A DNA stretch of 42,658 nt from Minisyncoccota bacterium. GTDB lineage: Bacteria; Patescibacteriota; Minisyncoccia; Phycocordibacterales; UBA918. This document shows positions 9,310 through 17,314 of the stretch, piece after piece (position 1 is the stretch's first letter; each line of letters starts with the position of its first letter). Under the pieces are notes generated by a model. It did not search any database. It was not told the origin of the DNA and was given only the letters and a program-made list of their open reading frames with translations. Made by a program: the position numbers and the translations under genes. The stretch lies in the NCBI GenBank assembly GCA_021129515.1, contig JAJOLD010000001.1, positions 321,217 to 363,874 of the forward strand, given 5' to 3'.

Positions 9310-10065
9310 ATGAAAGCACTTATACTCGCAGCGGGTGAAGCAAAACGACTCCGACCACTTTCAGCAGACATACCCAAGTGTATGCTTCCCATTGACGGAA
9401 AATCCATCATCAACTACCAAATTGAAAATCTTGTTGCCGCAGGCATCACTGAAGCAGTGGTCGTCACAGGCTACATGGCAGAGAAGCTCGAAGACCACCT
9501 CGTCACCAGCAACCCTGATTTTTCTTTCATCTTTATCAGAAGCAAAGACTACGCCAAAACATATCCCGCACACGGACTCTGGCTCGCAAAAGACTGCTTT
9601 ACCGAAGACTGCCTCTACCTCAATGCAGATGTGATTTGTCATCCACATATTATTTCATGCATTGTAGAGGACCCTCGTGGTTCGGTGACAGCCGTCCAGC
9701 GGAATCCCTGGGATGAAGAGGAAGTTAATGTAATTCTCGGTAGTGATTCATCGCAAGTGGTTGAACTTGGCAAATATATATCAAAAAGCCTAAACGATGG
9801 TGAGTTTATTGGTGTTACCAAAATAGCTGCAGGATTCGGACAGACACTCATCACTGTACTTGATGACTTTATAGCAAAAGAAGAGTTTAAAAAATTTGCG
9901 GCTGACGCACTCAACCTCACCATTCAACGCGGAGAATCGCTCTACGCACTCGATGTATCACACCTCCCTGCCATCGAAATCGACACCAAAGCCGATCTCG
10001 ATGCTGCACAGGATAAACTGGCAGCGATACAGAACGACCCCGACACACCATGTTTCACAAAATAG
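9310..10065 (+). CDS. LicC-like sugar/choline-phosphate nucleotidyltransferase
   Basis: The 251-residue protein opens with [34 protein letters not shown], the NTP-transferase signature (LAAGxxxRLxPLTxxxPK). The [27 protein letters not shown] stretch resembles LicC-type enzymes that make CDP-choline or related activated alcohols. Its stop overlaps by 16 bp the start of a CDP-glycerol glycerophosphotransferase-like gene. The pair therefore probably activates and then transfers a phospho-alcohol such as glycerol phosphate, but the exact substrate cannot be read. A TATATT box (9295-9300) lies 9 nt before the ATG and there is no SD, so a leaderless transcript is likely. Confidence 0.75.
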   Translation: MKALILAAGEAKRLRPLSADIPKCMLPIDGKSIINYQIENLVAAGITEAVVVTGYMAEKLEDHLVTSNPDFSFIFIRSKDYAKTYPAHGLWLAKDCFTEDCLYLNADVICHPHIISCIVEDPRGSVTAVQRNPWDEEEVNVILGSDSSQVVELGKYISKSLNDGEFIGVTKIAAGFGQTLITVLDDFIAKEEFKKFAADALNLTIQRGESLYALDVSHLPAIEIDTKADLDAAQDKLAAIQNDPDTPCFTK

Positions 10066-11219
10066 GCACGGCACTACAACTACTCGGTGCATACTGCATA
10101 CGCGGCTGTTCGTATTGCATACCACGCTCATCAAAGATTGTGGTGTGTATTGGCTGGCACCACGGCAAGACGCGAGAGATGTTTGCAGATAATGCAAAAT
10201 ATTTCTTCCTCCACCTCCAACATGCACATCCTGACGTTACCTCAGTGTGGCTTGCCAAAGACAGAGCCCTCGCTACGGTTTTACAGCATGCTGGACTGCG
10301 CGCGCACTACCTGCATTCATGGAAAGGCATCTACTACGCGCTCCGTGCTGGACACACGATCGTAGACGCGCACCTCCAAACAGAAAATTGGAAGTTTTCT
10401 GGTGGCAGCACCCTTACCCAGCTGTGGCATGGAAAAGGCATGAAGAAATCAGGACACGCAAGCAAGCGCACGCAGCATGTCCCAGCATTGGTACAACCAG
10501 GTCGCCATACCACATACGACACACTCATTGCCACATCACACAAAACTGCCGAACTCCTCGCAACCACATTTACGCACCCCGCTGACGCCATTGCCGTCAC
10601 CGGTCATCCACGAACTGACTTGTTCTACAAAGACATACCGGGAGCAGCAATTGACGCACACACCACGTTTGCTGAAGCGATACAGCGTGCCAAAGCAAAC
10701 GGTGCAAAAAAAATAGTACTGTATGCGCCAACATTTCGCCCCGACGGCAGCAACCCGCTTGCAACCTTTGATGTGGCACGAGCAAATGCGTATATGGCGC
10801 AACATAACTATCACCTGATGGTCTCATTGCACCCAAAGTTCAGTGCACGAGACTCTGGCATCTCTGAACACAACTCACACCTCACCTATATTGCTGCTGG
10901 CTACGACATTTACCCGCAGCTCACTGAGGTCGATATACTCATTACCGACTACTCTTCCTTGTATGTTGATTTTCTCCTCCTTGATAGACCAATTATATTT
11001 TATGTCTATGATTTCGATTGGTATGCACAAGAAGCAGGCCTCTATCCAGATTTCAACACACTCACCCCCGGACCACACCCTCGTTCATTTGATGACCTAC
11101 TCCTTGCCATAACCGCTGCCGACACCTACACCGAAGCACGCAAAACTGTGCGTGAGACACTCTTTACCCACAACGACGGCAACGCCTCACACCGCATCAC
11201 TCAATTACTGAATATGTGA
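10050..11219 (+). CDS. CDP-glycerol glycerophosphotransferase-like protein (TagB/TagF family)
   Basis: The protein has 389 residues. Family landmarks are [14 protein letters not shown] near residue 125, [11 protein letters not shown] near 180, [13 protein letters not shown] near 220, and [24 protein letters not shown] near 300. These correspond to the GT-B glycerophosphotransferases that build teichoic-acid-type poly(glycerol phosphate) from CDP-glycerol. It overlaps the upstream LicC-like gene by 16 bp, so the two are translated as a pair. The stop TGA lies inside the left arm of a 15-bp terminator hairpin. The predicted product is a peripheral membrane enzyme adding phosphodiester-linked polyol units to a lipid or glycan. 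This is unusual to see next to PAPS synthesis genes. Confidence 0.82.
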   Translation: MFHKIGTALQLLGAYCIRGCSYCIPRSSKIVVCIGWHHGKTREMFADNAKYFFLHLQHAHPDVTSVWLAKDRALATVLQHAGLRAHYLHSWKGIYYALRAGHTIVDAHLQTENWKFSGGSTLTQLWHGKGMKKSGHASKRTQHVPALVQPGRHTTYDTLIATSHKTAELLATTFTHPADAIAVTGHPRTDLFYKDIPGAAIDAHTTFAEAIQRAKANGAKKIVLYAPTFRPDGSNPLATFDVARANAYMAQHNYHLMVSLHPKFSARDSGISEHNSHLTYIAAGYDIYPQLTEVDILITDYSSLYVDFLLLDRPIIFYVYDFDWYAQEAGLYPDFNTLTPGPHPRSFDDLLLAITAADTYTEARKTVRETLFTHNDGNASHRITQLLNM

Positions 11220-11244
11220 CAAAAAATAGTTTTTGTCACATATT
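11211..11244. terminator. bidirectional 15-bp terminator hairpin
   Basis: The left arm AATATGTGACAAAAA (11211-11225) and the right arm TTTTTGTCACATATT (11230-11244) are perfectly complementary, with the tetraloop ATAG. The A run on one side and the T run on the other let it work in both directions. It contains the stop codon of the TagF-like gene and separates it from the Nudix unit. Confidence 0.8.
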
Positions 11245-11269
11245 GAGTACCGAACACATTTCTGTACAC
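11242..11269 (+). promoter_or_regulatory. promoter of the Nudix unit
   Basis: TTGAGT (11242-11247) and TACACT (11264-11269) are separated by 16 nt. The predicted start of transcription near 11276 leaves a short leader containing AAAGGAGAT, a strong SD, before the GTG at 11294. A -35 box and an SD set this unit apart from the core genes of the window. Confidence 0.5.
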
Positions 11270-11293
11270 TGAACCTTATAAAGGAGATATTTT

Positions 11294-11771
11294 GTGAACA
11301 ACACAAACAAAGTCGCCGTTGGCGCACTTATCCTGACCCATAATTATAGAGGAGATATAGAACACCCTTTTTGGCAACAACTTCAAAACGGCACCACGCA
11401 TACTCTTGTTACGACGAGGACTCTTGGCGCCCACCTGCCCTGGTACACATGTCTGCCCTGCCGGTCTGATTGAAACGGGCAAAACTCCGCAGGAAGCACT
11501 CAGAAGAGAGGTGTTTGAAGAAGCCAGAATAACCGCAGATGCGGTCGATGACCCATACTATGAGGGAGTCTGGAACGACAAGAGAACCGTTCAGTATTTC
11601 CTCCCCCAGTGGAGGTTTACTCGACCTGAAGGCGTTGCACTAGAGCCAACCGACGGTATTGCCGAACATATAGGTTTCGATTGGTATACCCACGAAGAGA
11701 CGCAAACTCTTACTCTCGGATTTCTCTATCGTGAAGCTATAGATATGCTCCATAGGCAAGGGATGTTGTAG
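11294..11771 (+). pseudogene. Nudix hydrolase, split by a +1 frameshift
   Basis: The frame starting with GTG at 11294 (SD AAAGGAGAT just upstream) gives VAVGALILTH...NGTTHTL. The Nudix box GLIETGKTPQEALRREVFEE lies in the +1 frame (open from 11361 to the stop at 11769-11771). Joining the frames at CTT-G-TTA near 11405-11409 gives THTLLRRGLLAPTCPG, a normal Nudix N-terminal half of about 158 residues in total. Only one extra base separates the two. The context is not a homopolymer, so a simple sequencing slip is less likely, though not excluded. The box keeps REVFEE, but has K for the usual first E and R for the final G. Arg is often AGA/AGG here, unlike the neighbours. Decay of a transferred gene or programmed frameshifting are the alternatives. 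The substrate is unknown. Confidence 0.65.
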
Positions 11772-11796
11772 CAGTGCTACACCACTGTCACTGTAC

Positions 11797-11826
11797 TGCA
11801 CTGGTCTCACCGACCAGTGCATTTTA
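11797..11826 (+). terminator. terminator of the Nudix unit
   Basis: TGCACTGGT (11797-11805) pairs with ACCAGTGCA (11813-11821) around a 7-nt loop and is followed by TTTTATATA. It closes the self-contained Nudix unit before the convergent glycosyltransferase gene. Confidence 0.75.
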
Positions 11827-11836
11827 TATATACTGC

Positions 11837-12952
11837 TTACCGCGCATAGGTTTCGAAGAGCTGTTCGTATTGTTGCACGGTTTTTTCAATGGTAAACTCC
11901 TGTGCTTTTTTCTTTGCCGCCTGACGCATATTGTTGCTCATATGTTGGGTAAATGTATGGAGTGTCTCTGCAACGGCTGCTGGTGTGTATGCTGGCACAA
12001 TGAATCCCGTTTCTCCTTCAACAATCAACGCACTGGTACCTCCTGTAGGTGTGGTAAGTACTGGCACCCCATGTGCAAGTGCTTCTAGGTGCGTGTTACT
12101 CATACCTTCAATATGTGACGTTGACACAAGACAATCGGCAATCTGGTAATACGGATACACCTGCCGCTGTTCACCCACAAAACGCACCTGGTCGGTAATA
12201 CCCAACGATTGCGCGTGTACCTCAAGTGTCTGACGAATTGGACCATCTCCAACAAGCACTAACACCCACGAGGTATGCGCTTTGCAAAATTGTGCAAAAC
12301 CCTCAAGGAGCAGTGGCACATTCTTTTGTGCAGCAAAACGCCCGACAAATAAACACAGGTGTGCATCCGCTGCGATACGTAGAGACGATCTATCAATACT
12401 ATGCGTTGTATCTAATGCAGCACTATCAATACCATTATGAATCACCAAAAATTTTTCTCTTGGTATGTGCTCTTGTGCACTCGTGAAATCGGCAACCTCT
12501 TCTGACACCGCTACTATTTTTTTGCTCACCCGCGCTAACACTCTATCAGTCCAGATAGCGACCACACCTTTATGAATATAGGTATTATGCTCACGTGTAA
12601 TAACCGGATAGCCAAAAAATGGCTGTATGATACGCATAATCGTATTGCTAAAAAACAAACTGGTCATAACTAAATCAGGCTGTATCGCTCTGAGCGCACG
12701 ACACAGCCCGAACACCGACCAAAGGTCAAAAAAACCGCTAAAGCGCAATTGATGTACCTGAATATGCGGTGGCACATCGTCCGCAAGACTGCGTGCATCC
12801 ACACACGCAAAGAGTGCCATAACATGTATCTCAAAACGTGCCGCATCAAAACGCGGCAACTGGCGAATCAGTTGTTGTTGCGCACCACCTATGGACAAAC
12901 TCGTGAGCACAATGAATATCTTTTTTTTGGTAGGGTTTGCCTGTGTTCCCAT
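11837..12952 (-). CDS. GT4-family glycosyltransferase
   Basis: This is a retaining GT-B enzyme. Near the N-terminus IFIVLTSLSIGGAQQQLIRQL contains the GGAxxQ acceptor-side motif. The C-terminal half has LCLFVGRFAAQKNVPLLLEGF, then CLVSTSHIEGMSNTHLEALAHGVPVLTT, with the E-x7-E motif in EGMSNTHLE. The frame is open to 12997, but I choose the ATG at 12952: a TATAGA -10 box (12959-12964) lies exactly 6 nt upstream, and the product then starts MGTQANPTKKKIFIVL with the normal family beginning. This start also removes the overlap with the methyltransferase gene at 12988. The protein has 371 residues. Sugar donor and acceptor are unknown. Confidence 0.8.
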   Translation of the reverse strand: MGTQANPTKKKIFIVLTSLSIGGAQQQLIRQLPRFDAARFEIHVMALFACVDARSLADDVPPHIQVHQLRFSGFFDLWSVFGLCRALRAIQPDLVMTSLFFSNTIMRIIQPFFGYPVITREHNTYIHKGVVAIWTDRVLARVSKKIVAVSEEVADFTSAQEHIPREKFLVIHNGIDSAALDTTHSIDRSSLRIAADAHLCLFVGRFAAQKNVPLLLEGFAQFCKAHTSWVLVLVGDGPIRQTLEVHAQSLGITDQVRFVGEQRQVYPYYQIADCLVSTSHIEGMSNTHLEALAHGVPVLTTPTGGTSALIVEGETGFIVPAYTPAAVAETLHTFTQHMSNNMRQAAKKKAQEFTIEKTVQQYEQLFETYAR

Positions 12953-12987
12953 ATATCGTCTATAACTATCACCGTACCGTATACGTT

Positions 12988-13680
12988 CTACGTACACACT
13001 GCAACAAAAATGGCAGTTTCTTCAAGTAGACCCTTCGGATACGGTCGCACCTCATAGTCACGTCGCTCTATGGTGCGCAACCGACCGAATAGCTTATAGA
13101 GCATATAGAGCGGCACCATATACCACCGACGCTTAAAAATAGTTTTCTGTCCATAGAATCCGGTTATCTCGAATGTAGTTTCAAGCGTTTGTGTGAATGT
13201 GTGTGGCACGTACTCACGCACATGGTAAGGATTGAGCGGTTTTGATGCAAAGTAATTCTTGAGTGATTTTGCTTTGTTTGGTGTAGAAATAAGTGCAATG
13301 CCACCCGGTTTAAGCACCCGTCGTAATTCTTTGAGATACCCTATATCATCCTCAATATGCTCAATTGTTTCAAATGACACCACCACATCAACAGCATTGT
13401 CGGGCAGATCGATTGCAAGCGCATCACACACACGGTACTCAAGATGCTCCGCCTGATAGTGCTCCTTTGCAAAATCAATGGCCTCCTCACTCACATCCAT
13501 CCCAATAACCCGTGCAGCCTTGGCTTCGGTCGCAAACATATGCTCGCCATAGCCGTTCCCGCACGCAATACTCAAGACCGTCTTCCCCGCTACATACGGC
13601 TGTGCAAATATGTATCGCTTCATATGATGCTCCAATGTCTCATCTGACATTCCAGCATGTGGTGATACTCGTTCTGGCAT
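12988..13680 (-). CDS. class I SAM-dependent methyltransferase
   Basis: The 230-residue protein carries VLSIACGNGYGEHMFA (motif I), GMDVSEEAIDFAKEH (acidic residue binding the SAM ribose), VVSFETIEHIED (motif IV area) and LRRVLKPGGIALISTPNK, the usual post-IV strand of glycan-locus methyltransferases. It probably O-methylates a sugar or adjusts chain termination; the substrate cannot be seen. It lies 11 bp downstream of the GT4 gene at 13692. A TATATT box about 5 nt before the ATG could give an internal leaderless transcript. There is no SD. Confidence 0.82.
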   Translation of the reverse strand: MPERVSPHAGMSDETLEHHMKRYIFAQPYVAGKTVLSIACGNGYGEHMFATEAKAARVIGMDVSEEAIDFAKEHYQAEHLEYRVCDALAIDLPDNAVDVVVSFETIEHIEDDIGYLKELRRVLKPGGIALISTPNKAKSLKNYFASKPLNPYHVREYVPHTFTQTLETTFEITGFYGQKTIFKRRWYMVPLYMLYKLFGRLRTIERRDYEVRPYPKGLLEETAIFVAVCT

Positions 13681-13691
13681 AGATAAATATA

Positions 13692-14750
13692 TTAGGCAAT
13701 ATGGTCTATAAGATTAGTAACTATCTGTTTTGGCACAAACCGTGCTTCAGTAATTGCTCGTGCATGGTGCGCAATATGCGCTCGCAATGCAGCATTGTCA
13801 CGAAGCTCCACAATATGACGAGCAATATCCTCAGGATCTGCGTCCTTACATACTACTATGTTTTCCTTGTGCGTAAAAAATGTGCGTATGGCAGGTGTGT
13901 CAGCAGTCAGTACCACCTTGCCCAAGGCAAGTGCATCATATACTTTGTGCGGTACCACCATTTTGGTTTTGGCAGTACCACCAAAAATACCGAGACACAC
14001 ATCTGCTTCTTGTATGAACTGCACCAACTCATCAATTGGTACGCGCGACTCAACAAACGACAGGTTCGGTACTTGAAGTGTTGCGTGCAGTGCTTTTGCG
14101 TCCGCCAATGTTTGTCCATGACCAAGCAGTGTAAACACGATGTCTGATTCATTACGAAGCAATGCAGCTGCGCTGACAATAGCTGACACGCCCTGGAGGG
14201 GTGAGAAGGTACCATAGAAGCGGACGGAAAATGGTGCATCTGATTGCCGAGGCTCATTCTTGGTATACGCCTTCACAAATGCATCGTTTGCACCAACGGG
14301 TACCACAATACATTTTTTGCGTGACACCCGGAACGTACTCACATAATACTCAACATGTGCCTGCGTGTCTGCCAAGACAATATCAGCCATGCGCATTGAC
14401 CACGTATCTAACAGAGACGCTCGCCACGCCTTCAGACTCCATTTGGTAGCGTGTCCTCTATCCTCCACCGTCGTGTTATAGAGCGAAATGAAGGGGTCAA
14501 AAATGATTGGCTTTCTAGTGATAAGCCGCGCAAGCAGCATAAGCCCATGACCCGGAAACCCAACCATGAGATAGTCGTATGCATGACGAAGTTTCCAGTG
14601 CTTCGCAAACAGCCTCAAGTACTTCATCGGCTTTCTTGAGTTGTCATAACACTCTTCTACCACGAGGTCGTGCGCACGAAGCCCCGCCATTAAGGAATGC
14701 GTTCGGTGTGTTTTGTTATAACTCCCAAAAAAACAAATGCTCTTTGTCAT
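13692..14750 (-). CDS. GT4-family glycosyltransferase
   Basis: The 352-residue protein opens ICFFGSYNKTHRTHSLMAGLRAH, an N-terminal glycine-containing loop common in GT4 enzymes. The C-terminal half has FSVRFYGTFSPLQGVSAIVSAAALL and later KMVVPHKVYDALALGKVVLTADTPAI, equivalent to the E-x7-E region but with K-x-YDAL. The first catalytic Glu of the motif is not obvious, so activity on a standard donor is less certain than for the other GT4 genes. It is the upstream partner of the methyltransferase at 12988. Confidence 0.75.
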   Translation of the reverse strand: MTKSICFFGSYNKTHRTHSLMAGLRAHDLVVEECYDNSRKPMKYLRLFAKHWKLRHAYDYLMVGFPGHGLMLLARLITRKPIIFDPFISLYNTTVEDRGHATKWSLKAWRASLLDTWSMRMADIVLADTQAHVEYYVSTFRVSRKKCIVVPVGANDAFVKAYTKNEPRQSDAPFSVRFYGTFSPLQGVSAIVSAAALLRNESDIVFTLLGHGQTLADAKALHATLQVPNLSFVESRVPIDELVQFIQEADVCLGIFGGTAKTKMVVPHKVYDALALGKVVLTADTPAIRTFFTHKENIVVCKDADPEDIARHIVELRDNAALRAHIAHHARAITEARFVPKQIVTNLIDHIA

Positions 14751-14806
14751 ACGTATGTCGTGTTTGATATCAAGGGTGTGCTTCAGAATGACATATACTT
14801 AGATTT

Positions 14807-15535
14807 TTAATCTGCATTTTTGCTGTTTGCATTTTGCCCTTTGCTTTTTACTTCGCAGACATACATCATGCGAAATCCTAAGAAGTTTTTCCAAAGATTT
14901 GGAAGCCATGGCAAGAGTCCACGAAAGGTGAAACCGTCAGTCACCGACACGGTGGTGACCGTAATGCCCATTGCCGTAAGCCAATCCATAAAATCTAGGT
15001 GCGACCAGTACCGCACATGTTCTGAAGGATGCATAACCCATTGCGTAAAAAAACGCCCCTTAAACATGAGTCCAAATCGGAAGAGATACGCAGCACTGTT
15101 TGGAACCGTGATAACAAACTGTCGGGTGTATTGCTTGAGTATCAGTATCACTTCCTCGGGATTAGCAACATGTTCAAGCACCTCACTCATAATGATGTAG
15201 TCATAGGTTTCCGTGAGTGTGTGCTGTTCAATAGCAGTGAGGTCAATCTGGTGACCGCTGATACCAAACGTCTTATATCCCTCAAGCACTTTGGGCGCAA
15301 CATCAGCAACTGTAATCGCAACTCCTTTTTCCTTGAGCGCTACTGGTAATCGAGAATTACCACAACCAATATCAATAACCCGTGCACCTGCTGGTATCGC
15401 GCTATATATCAACTGTTCACGTGGTTTGAGTCCTTTTGCAATCTTCCAACCTCGCGTCTCCCAGTAGGCATTATAGTCAAACTGTCCATTTGCTGGAAAA
15501 TCTGGTTTTCGAATCCATGGTGAAGAAAAAAACAT
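14807..15535 (-). CDS. class I SAM-dependent methyltransferase
   Basis: The 242-residue protein begins with QFDYNAYWETRGWKIAKG, a lead-in often seen in glycan-locus methyltransferases. It then has ARVIDIGCGNSRLPVALKEKG (motif I), ITVADVAPKVLEGYK and IIMSEVLEHVANPEEVILIL. The C-terminal tail is hydrophilic and repetitive in N and K. It sits between a gene remnant at 15539 and the GT4 gene at 13692. The substrate is unknown. The start ATG at 15535 is separated from the remnant stop by only a few bases; no SD is visible. Confidence 0.8.
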   Translation of the reverse strand: MFFSSPWIRKPDFPANGQFDYNAYWETRGWKIAKGLKPREQLIYSAIPAGARVIDIGCGNSRLPVALKEKGVAITVADVAPKVLEGYKTFGISGHQIDLTAIEQHTLTETYDYIIMSEVLEHVANPEEVILILKQYTRQFVITVPNSAAYLFRFGLMFKGRFFTQWVMHPSEHVRYWSHLDFMDWLTAMGITVTTVSVTDGFTFRGLLPWLPNLWKNFLGFRMMYVCEVKSKGQNANSKNAD

Positions 15536-15538
15536 AGT

Positions 15539-15616
15539 TTAGAGTGATTTGAGTGTACGGAGTAACTGATCAACCGAATGACCATGTGTGAAGTGATATG
15601 CTGGTAGGGATAATTT
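15539..15616 (-). pseudogene. C-terminal remnant of a lost gene
   Basis: Between the deacetylase stop (15635) and the methyltransferase start there is a short minus frame without a start codon. It reads K-L-S-L-P-A-Y-H-F-T, then HGHSVDQLLRTLKSL and a stop. The composition looks like the amphipathic C-terminal helix of a glycosyltransferase or similar enzyme, and the rest of the gene is gone. It probably marks a deletion in the locus. The exact family cannot be identified. Confidence 0.35.
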
Positions 15617-15634
15617 TTAAACTAAGTCATAGCA

Positions 15635-16489
15635 TCATACCACACCCTTATTTTGGGTAGGCACATGCGCCGCATGTATACTTCCCTTTCCTTGTATCAT
15701 ACGAAACATATCATATCCGCCCTCAATCCATCGCACTATCGATGTTCGTGACTGATTCTTCTCAAGCAAGGTGCGTGGAATATCAAGCAGCTCAGATGTA
15801 TAGAACCCAGTCATTGCACTGTACGTATGCTGATACCCCGCGTCATACACAACTGAACGAGTGCGTGCAGTATAGTGCATCTCGGTACCAAAGGGATACG
15901 CAAAATGCTGAAGTGTCACACCAAGCATCGATTCCGTCTTCTTTTTGTCCTCAATAATTTCACGTTGCATTTCTTCAGACGACGCATCCATGAGATTGCG
16001 ATGCGTCACCGTATGCCCCCCAATCGTATGCCCGGCTGCAAGCAATACCCGTGTACCCTCCCAAGACAGTGCTGCTTTTGGAGTAATGCGCAACTGCGCA
16101 CGCATAAACTGCTCAGTCCGAGCGATGTCACCCGCGCCGTCAAGTAACCCTGAGCATACAAAAAAAAGCCCTTTGCAGTTGTATTTTTTTAAGACAGGCG
16201 CACAGACATCAACCCAACTTTGGTACCCGTCATCAAAGGTAAGCAGGAGATTTATTTTTTCTGTATGAAATTTTTTTGCATAAAACTCCGCAGGTGTCAG
16301 TACATGGTACCGCGTGGTAAATTTTTGTATAACCTTTTCAAACCAGTGACCGTCAGCAACATCATGAAAACAGAGCACCCGCACCAAAGGACCTTGCGCA
16401 CGTAGTTTACTGCGATATATCGCAGTAATACCAACTATACTTACAAGCCACACAATACTGTCTCGAATCAAATGCTTCATAGATTCCAT
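15635..16489 (-). CDS. polysaccharide deacetylase (NodB homology domain)
   Basis: The 284-residue protein has an N-terminal hydrophobic stretch (IVWLVSIVGITAIY) that acts as an anchor or signal. The NodB domain follows: INLLLTFDDGYQSW (motif 1, catalytic base and metal Asp), GGHTVTHRNLMDAS (motif 2, metal-binding HxxxH) and HFAYPFGTEMHY (motif 3). It should remove acetyl groups from N- or O-acetylated glycans at the cell surface. The ATG at 16489 or the ATG at 16480 (embedded in ATGA with the sulfotransferase stop) may be used; both couple translation to the sulfotransferase gene. Deacetylation could expose amines for N-sulfation by its neighbour. Confidence 0.85.
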   Translation of the reverse strand: MESMKHLIRDSIVWLVSIVGITAIYRSKLRAQGPLVRVLCFHDVADGHWFEKVIQKFTTRYHVLTPAEFYAKKFHTEKINLLLTFDDGYQSWVDVCAPVLKKYNCKGLFFVCSGLLDGAGDIARTEQFMRAQLRITPKAALSWEGTRVLLAAGHTIGGHTVTHRNLMDASSEEMQREIIEDKKKTESMLGVTLQHFAYPFGTEMHYTARTRSVVYDAGYQHTYSAMTGFYTSELLDIPRTLLEKNQSRTSIVRWIEGGYDMFRMIQGKGSIHAAHVPTQNKGVV

Positions 16490-17307
16490 TCTCTCTTCAT
16501 ATCACGTTTTAAAAATACTCCAAGCGCCGCAACGTCTTCGGTGAAGTAACTGCTGTACGCTGAGAGGTCTGGTTCTGTGGTCTTCTTCTTTGGTTCTTTG
16601 GTATTAAGCGAACGTACGAGGTCAGGAATTTTAAGGCGACGGATGCCATATACGAGCTTGTCTAAACCAATCTTCCGCAACCCTTCAGCAACAGTATGCA
16701 TCAACCTATCGATCCACACTGCCTTTGGTGCACGCGCTACATTAATACGCGCATTGAGGGACGGCGGTACAAAGGAGTCATCGACCCCAATATGTGCATA
16801 TATATTTTGTATAAACGTCAGCGGGTCTTTCTCGATATCTTCATACACCAACACAAGGAGCTGTTCGTCAGAAAAGTACTTCCGGTAGCGATTAATCTGC
16901 TCCATATAAAGCCCCTGCCCCAAACAGCTCGTCTCTTCTTTTGTATAGGTTTCAAAAGAGACCGCTGCGGTAATTTCGCCAGCCTTGATTGCATTGCGGT
17001 ATTGCGAGTACGCACGAGCAATTGGATTGCGCACGATAGCGATGAGCTTGGTATCAGGATAGAGTGACGCGATACGCTCAGCCGTCTCGGGAGTGTAGAG
17101 ATATGACGTAGAATACTCACCCACCTTCTTACCTTCGGCGCACCGCGTGAAGTGACCTTCGTACCACTCCTTCCCTTTTGCAAACCGGGGTCGACTGAAA
17201 AAATGCAGCTCCTTAATAGGTGCACAAATTTCAGGATGCTCATACAAACATGCATACACCCATGACGTACCAGATTTCTGAGCTCCTACCCCTATAAAAT
17301 CAACCAT
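16477..17307 (-). CDS. PAPS-dependent sulfotransferase
   Basis: The 276-residue protein starts MVDFIGVGAQKSGTSWVYACL, the 5'-phosphosulfate-binding loop (QKSGTSW) of the sulfotransferase family. LIAIVRNPIARAYSQY near residue 90 is the 3'-phosphate-binding motif (RNP-xx-R-x-S). It should transfer sulfate from PAPS to a hydroxyl or amine of a glycan or lipid. The donor is presumably made by the PAPS synthetase at 2048-3721. It overlaps the deacetylase by 13 bp and follows the GT4 gene at 17315. The C-terminal third is basic and contains LNTKEPKKKTTEP, perhaps a linker to the membrane. Acceptor identity is unknown. Confidence 0.88.
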   Translation of the reverse strand: MVDFIGVGAQKSGTSWVYACLYEHPEICAPIKELHFFSRPRFAKGKEWYEGHFTRCAEGKKVGEYSTSYLYTPETAERIASLYPDTKLIAIVRNPIARAYSQYRNAIKAGEITAAVSFETYTKEETSCLGQGLYMEQINRYRKYFSDEQLLVLVYEDIEKDPLTFIQNIYAHIGVDDSFVPPSLNARINVARAPKAVWIDRLMHTVAEGLRKIGLDKLVYGIRRLKIPDLVRSLNTKEPKKKTTEPDLSAYSSYFTEDVAALGVFLKRDMKREWNL

Positions 17308-17314
17308 ACCGTAA

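Noticed and set aside
11211-11244. Member of the tRNA-associated hairpin family, because its loop is also ATAG.
   Set aside because: The stem sequence differs, there is no tRNA context, and A/T tracts explain it as a terminator.
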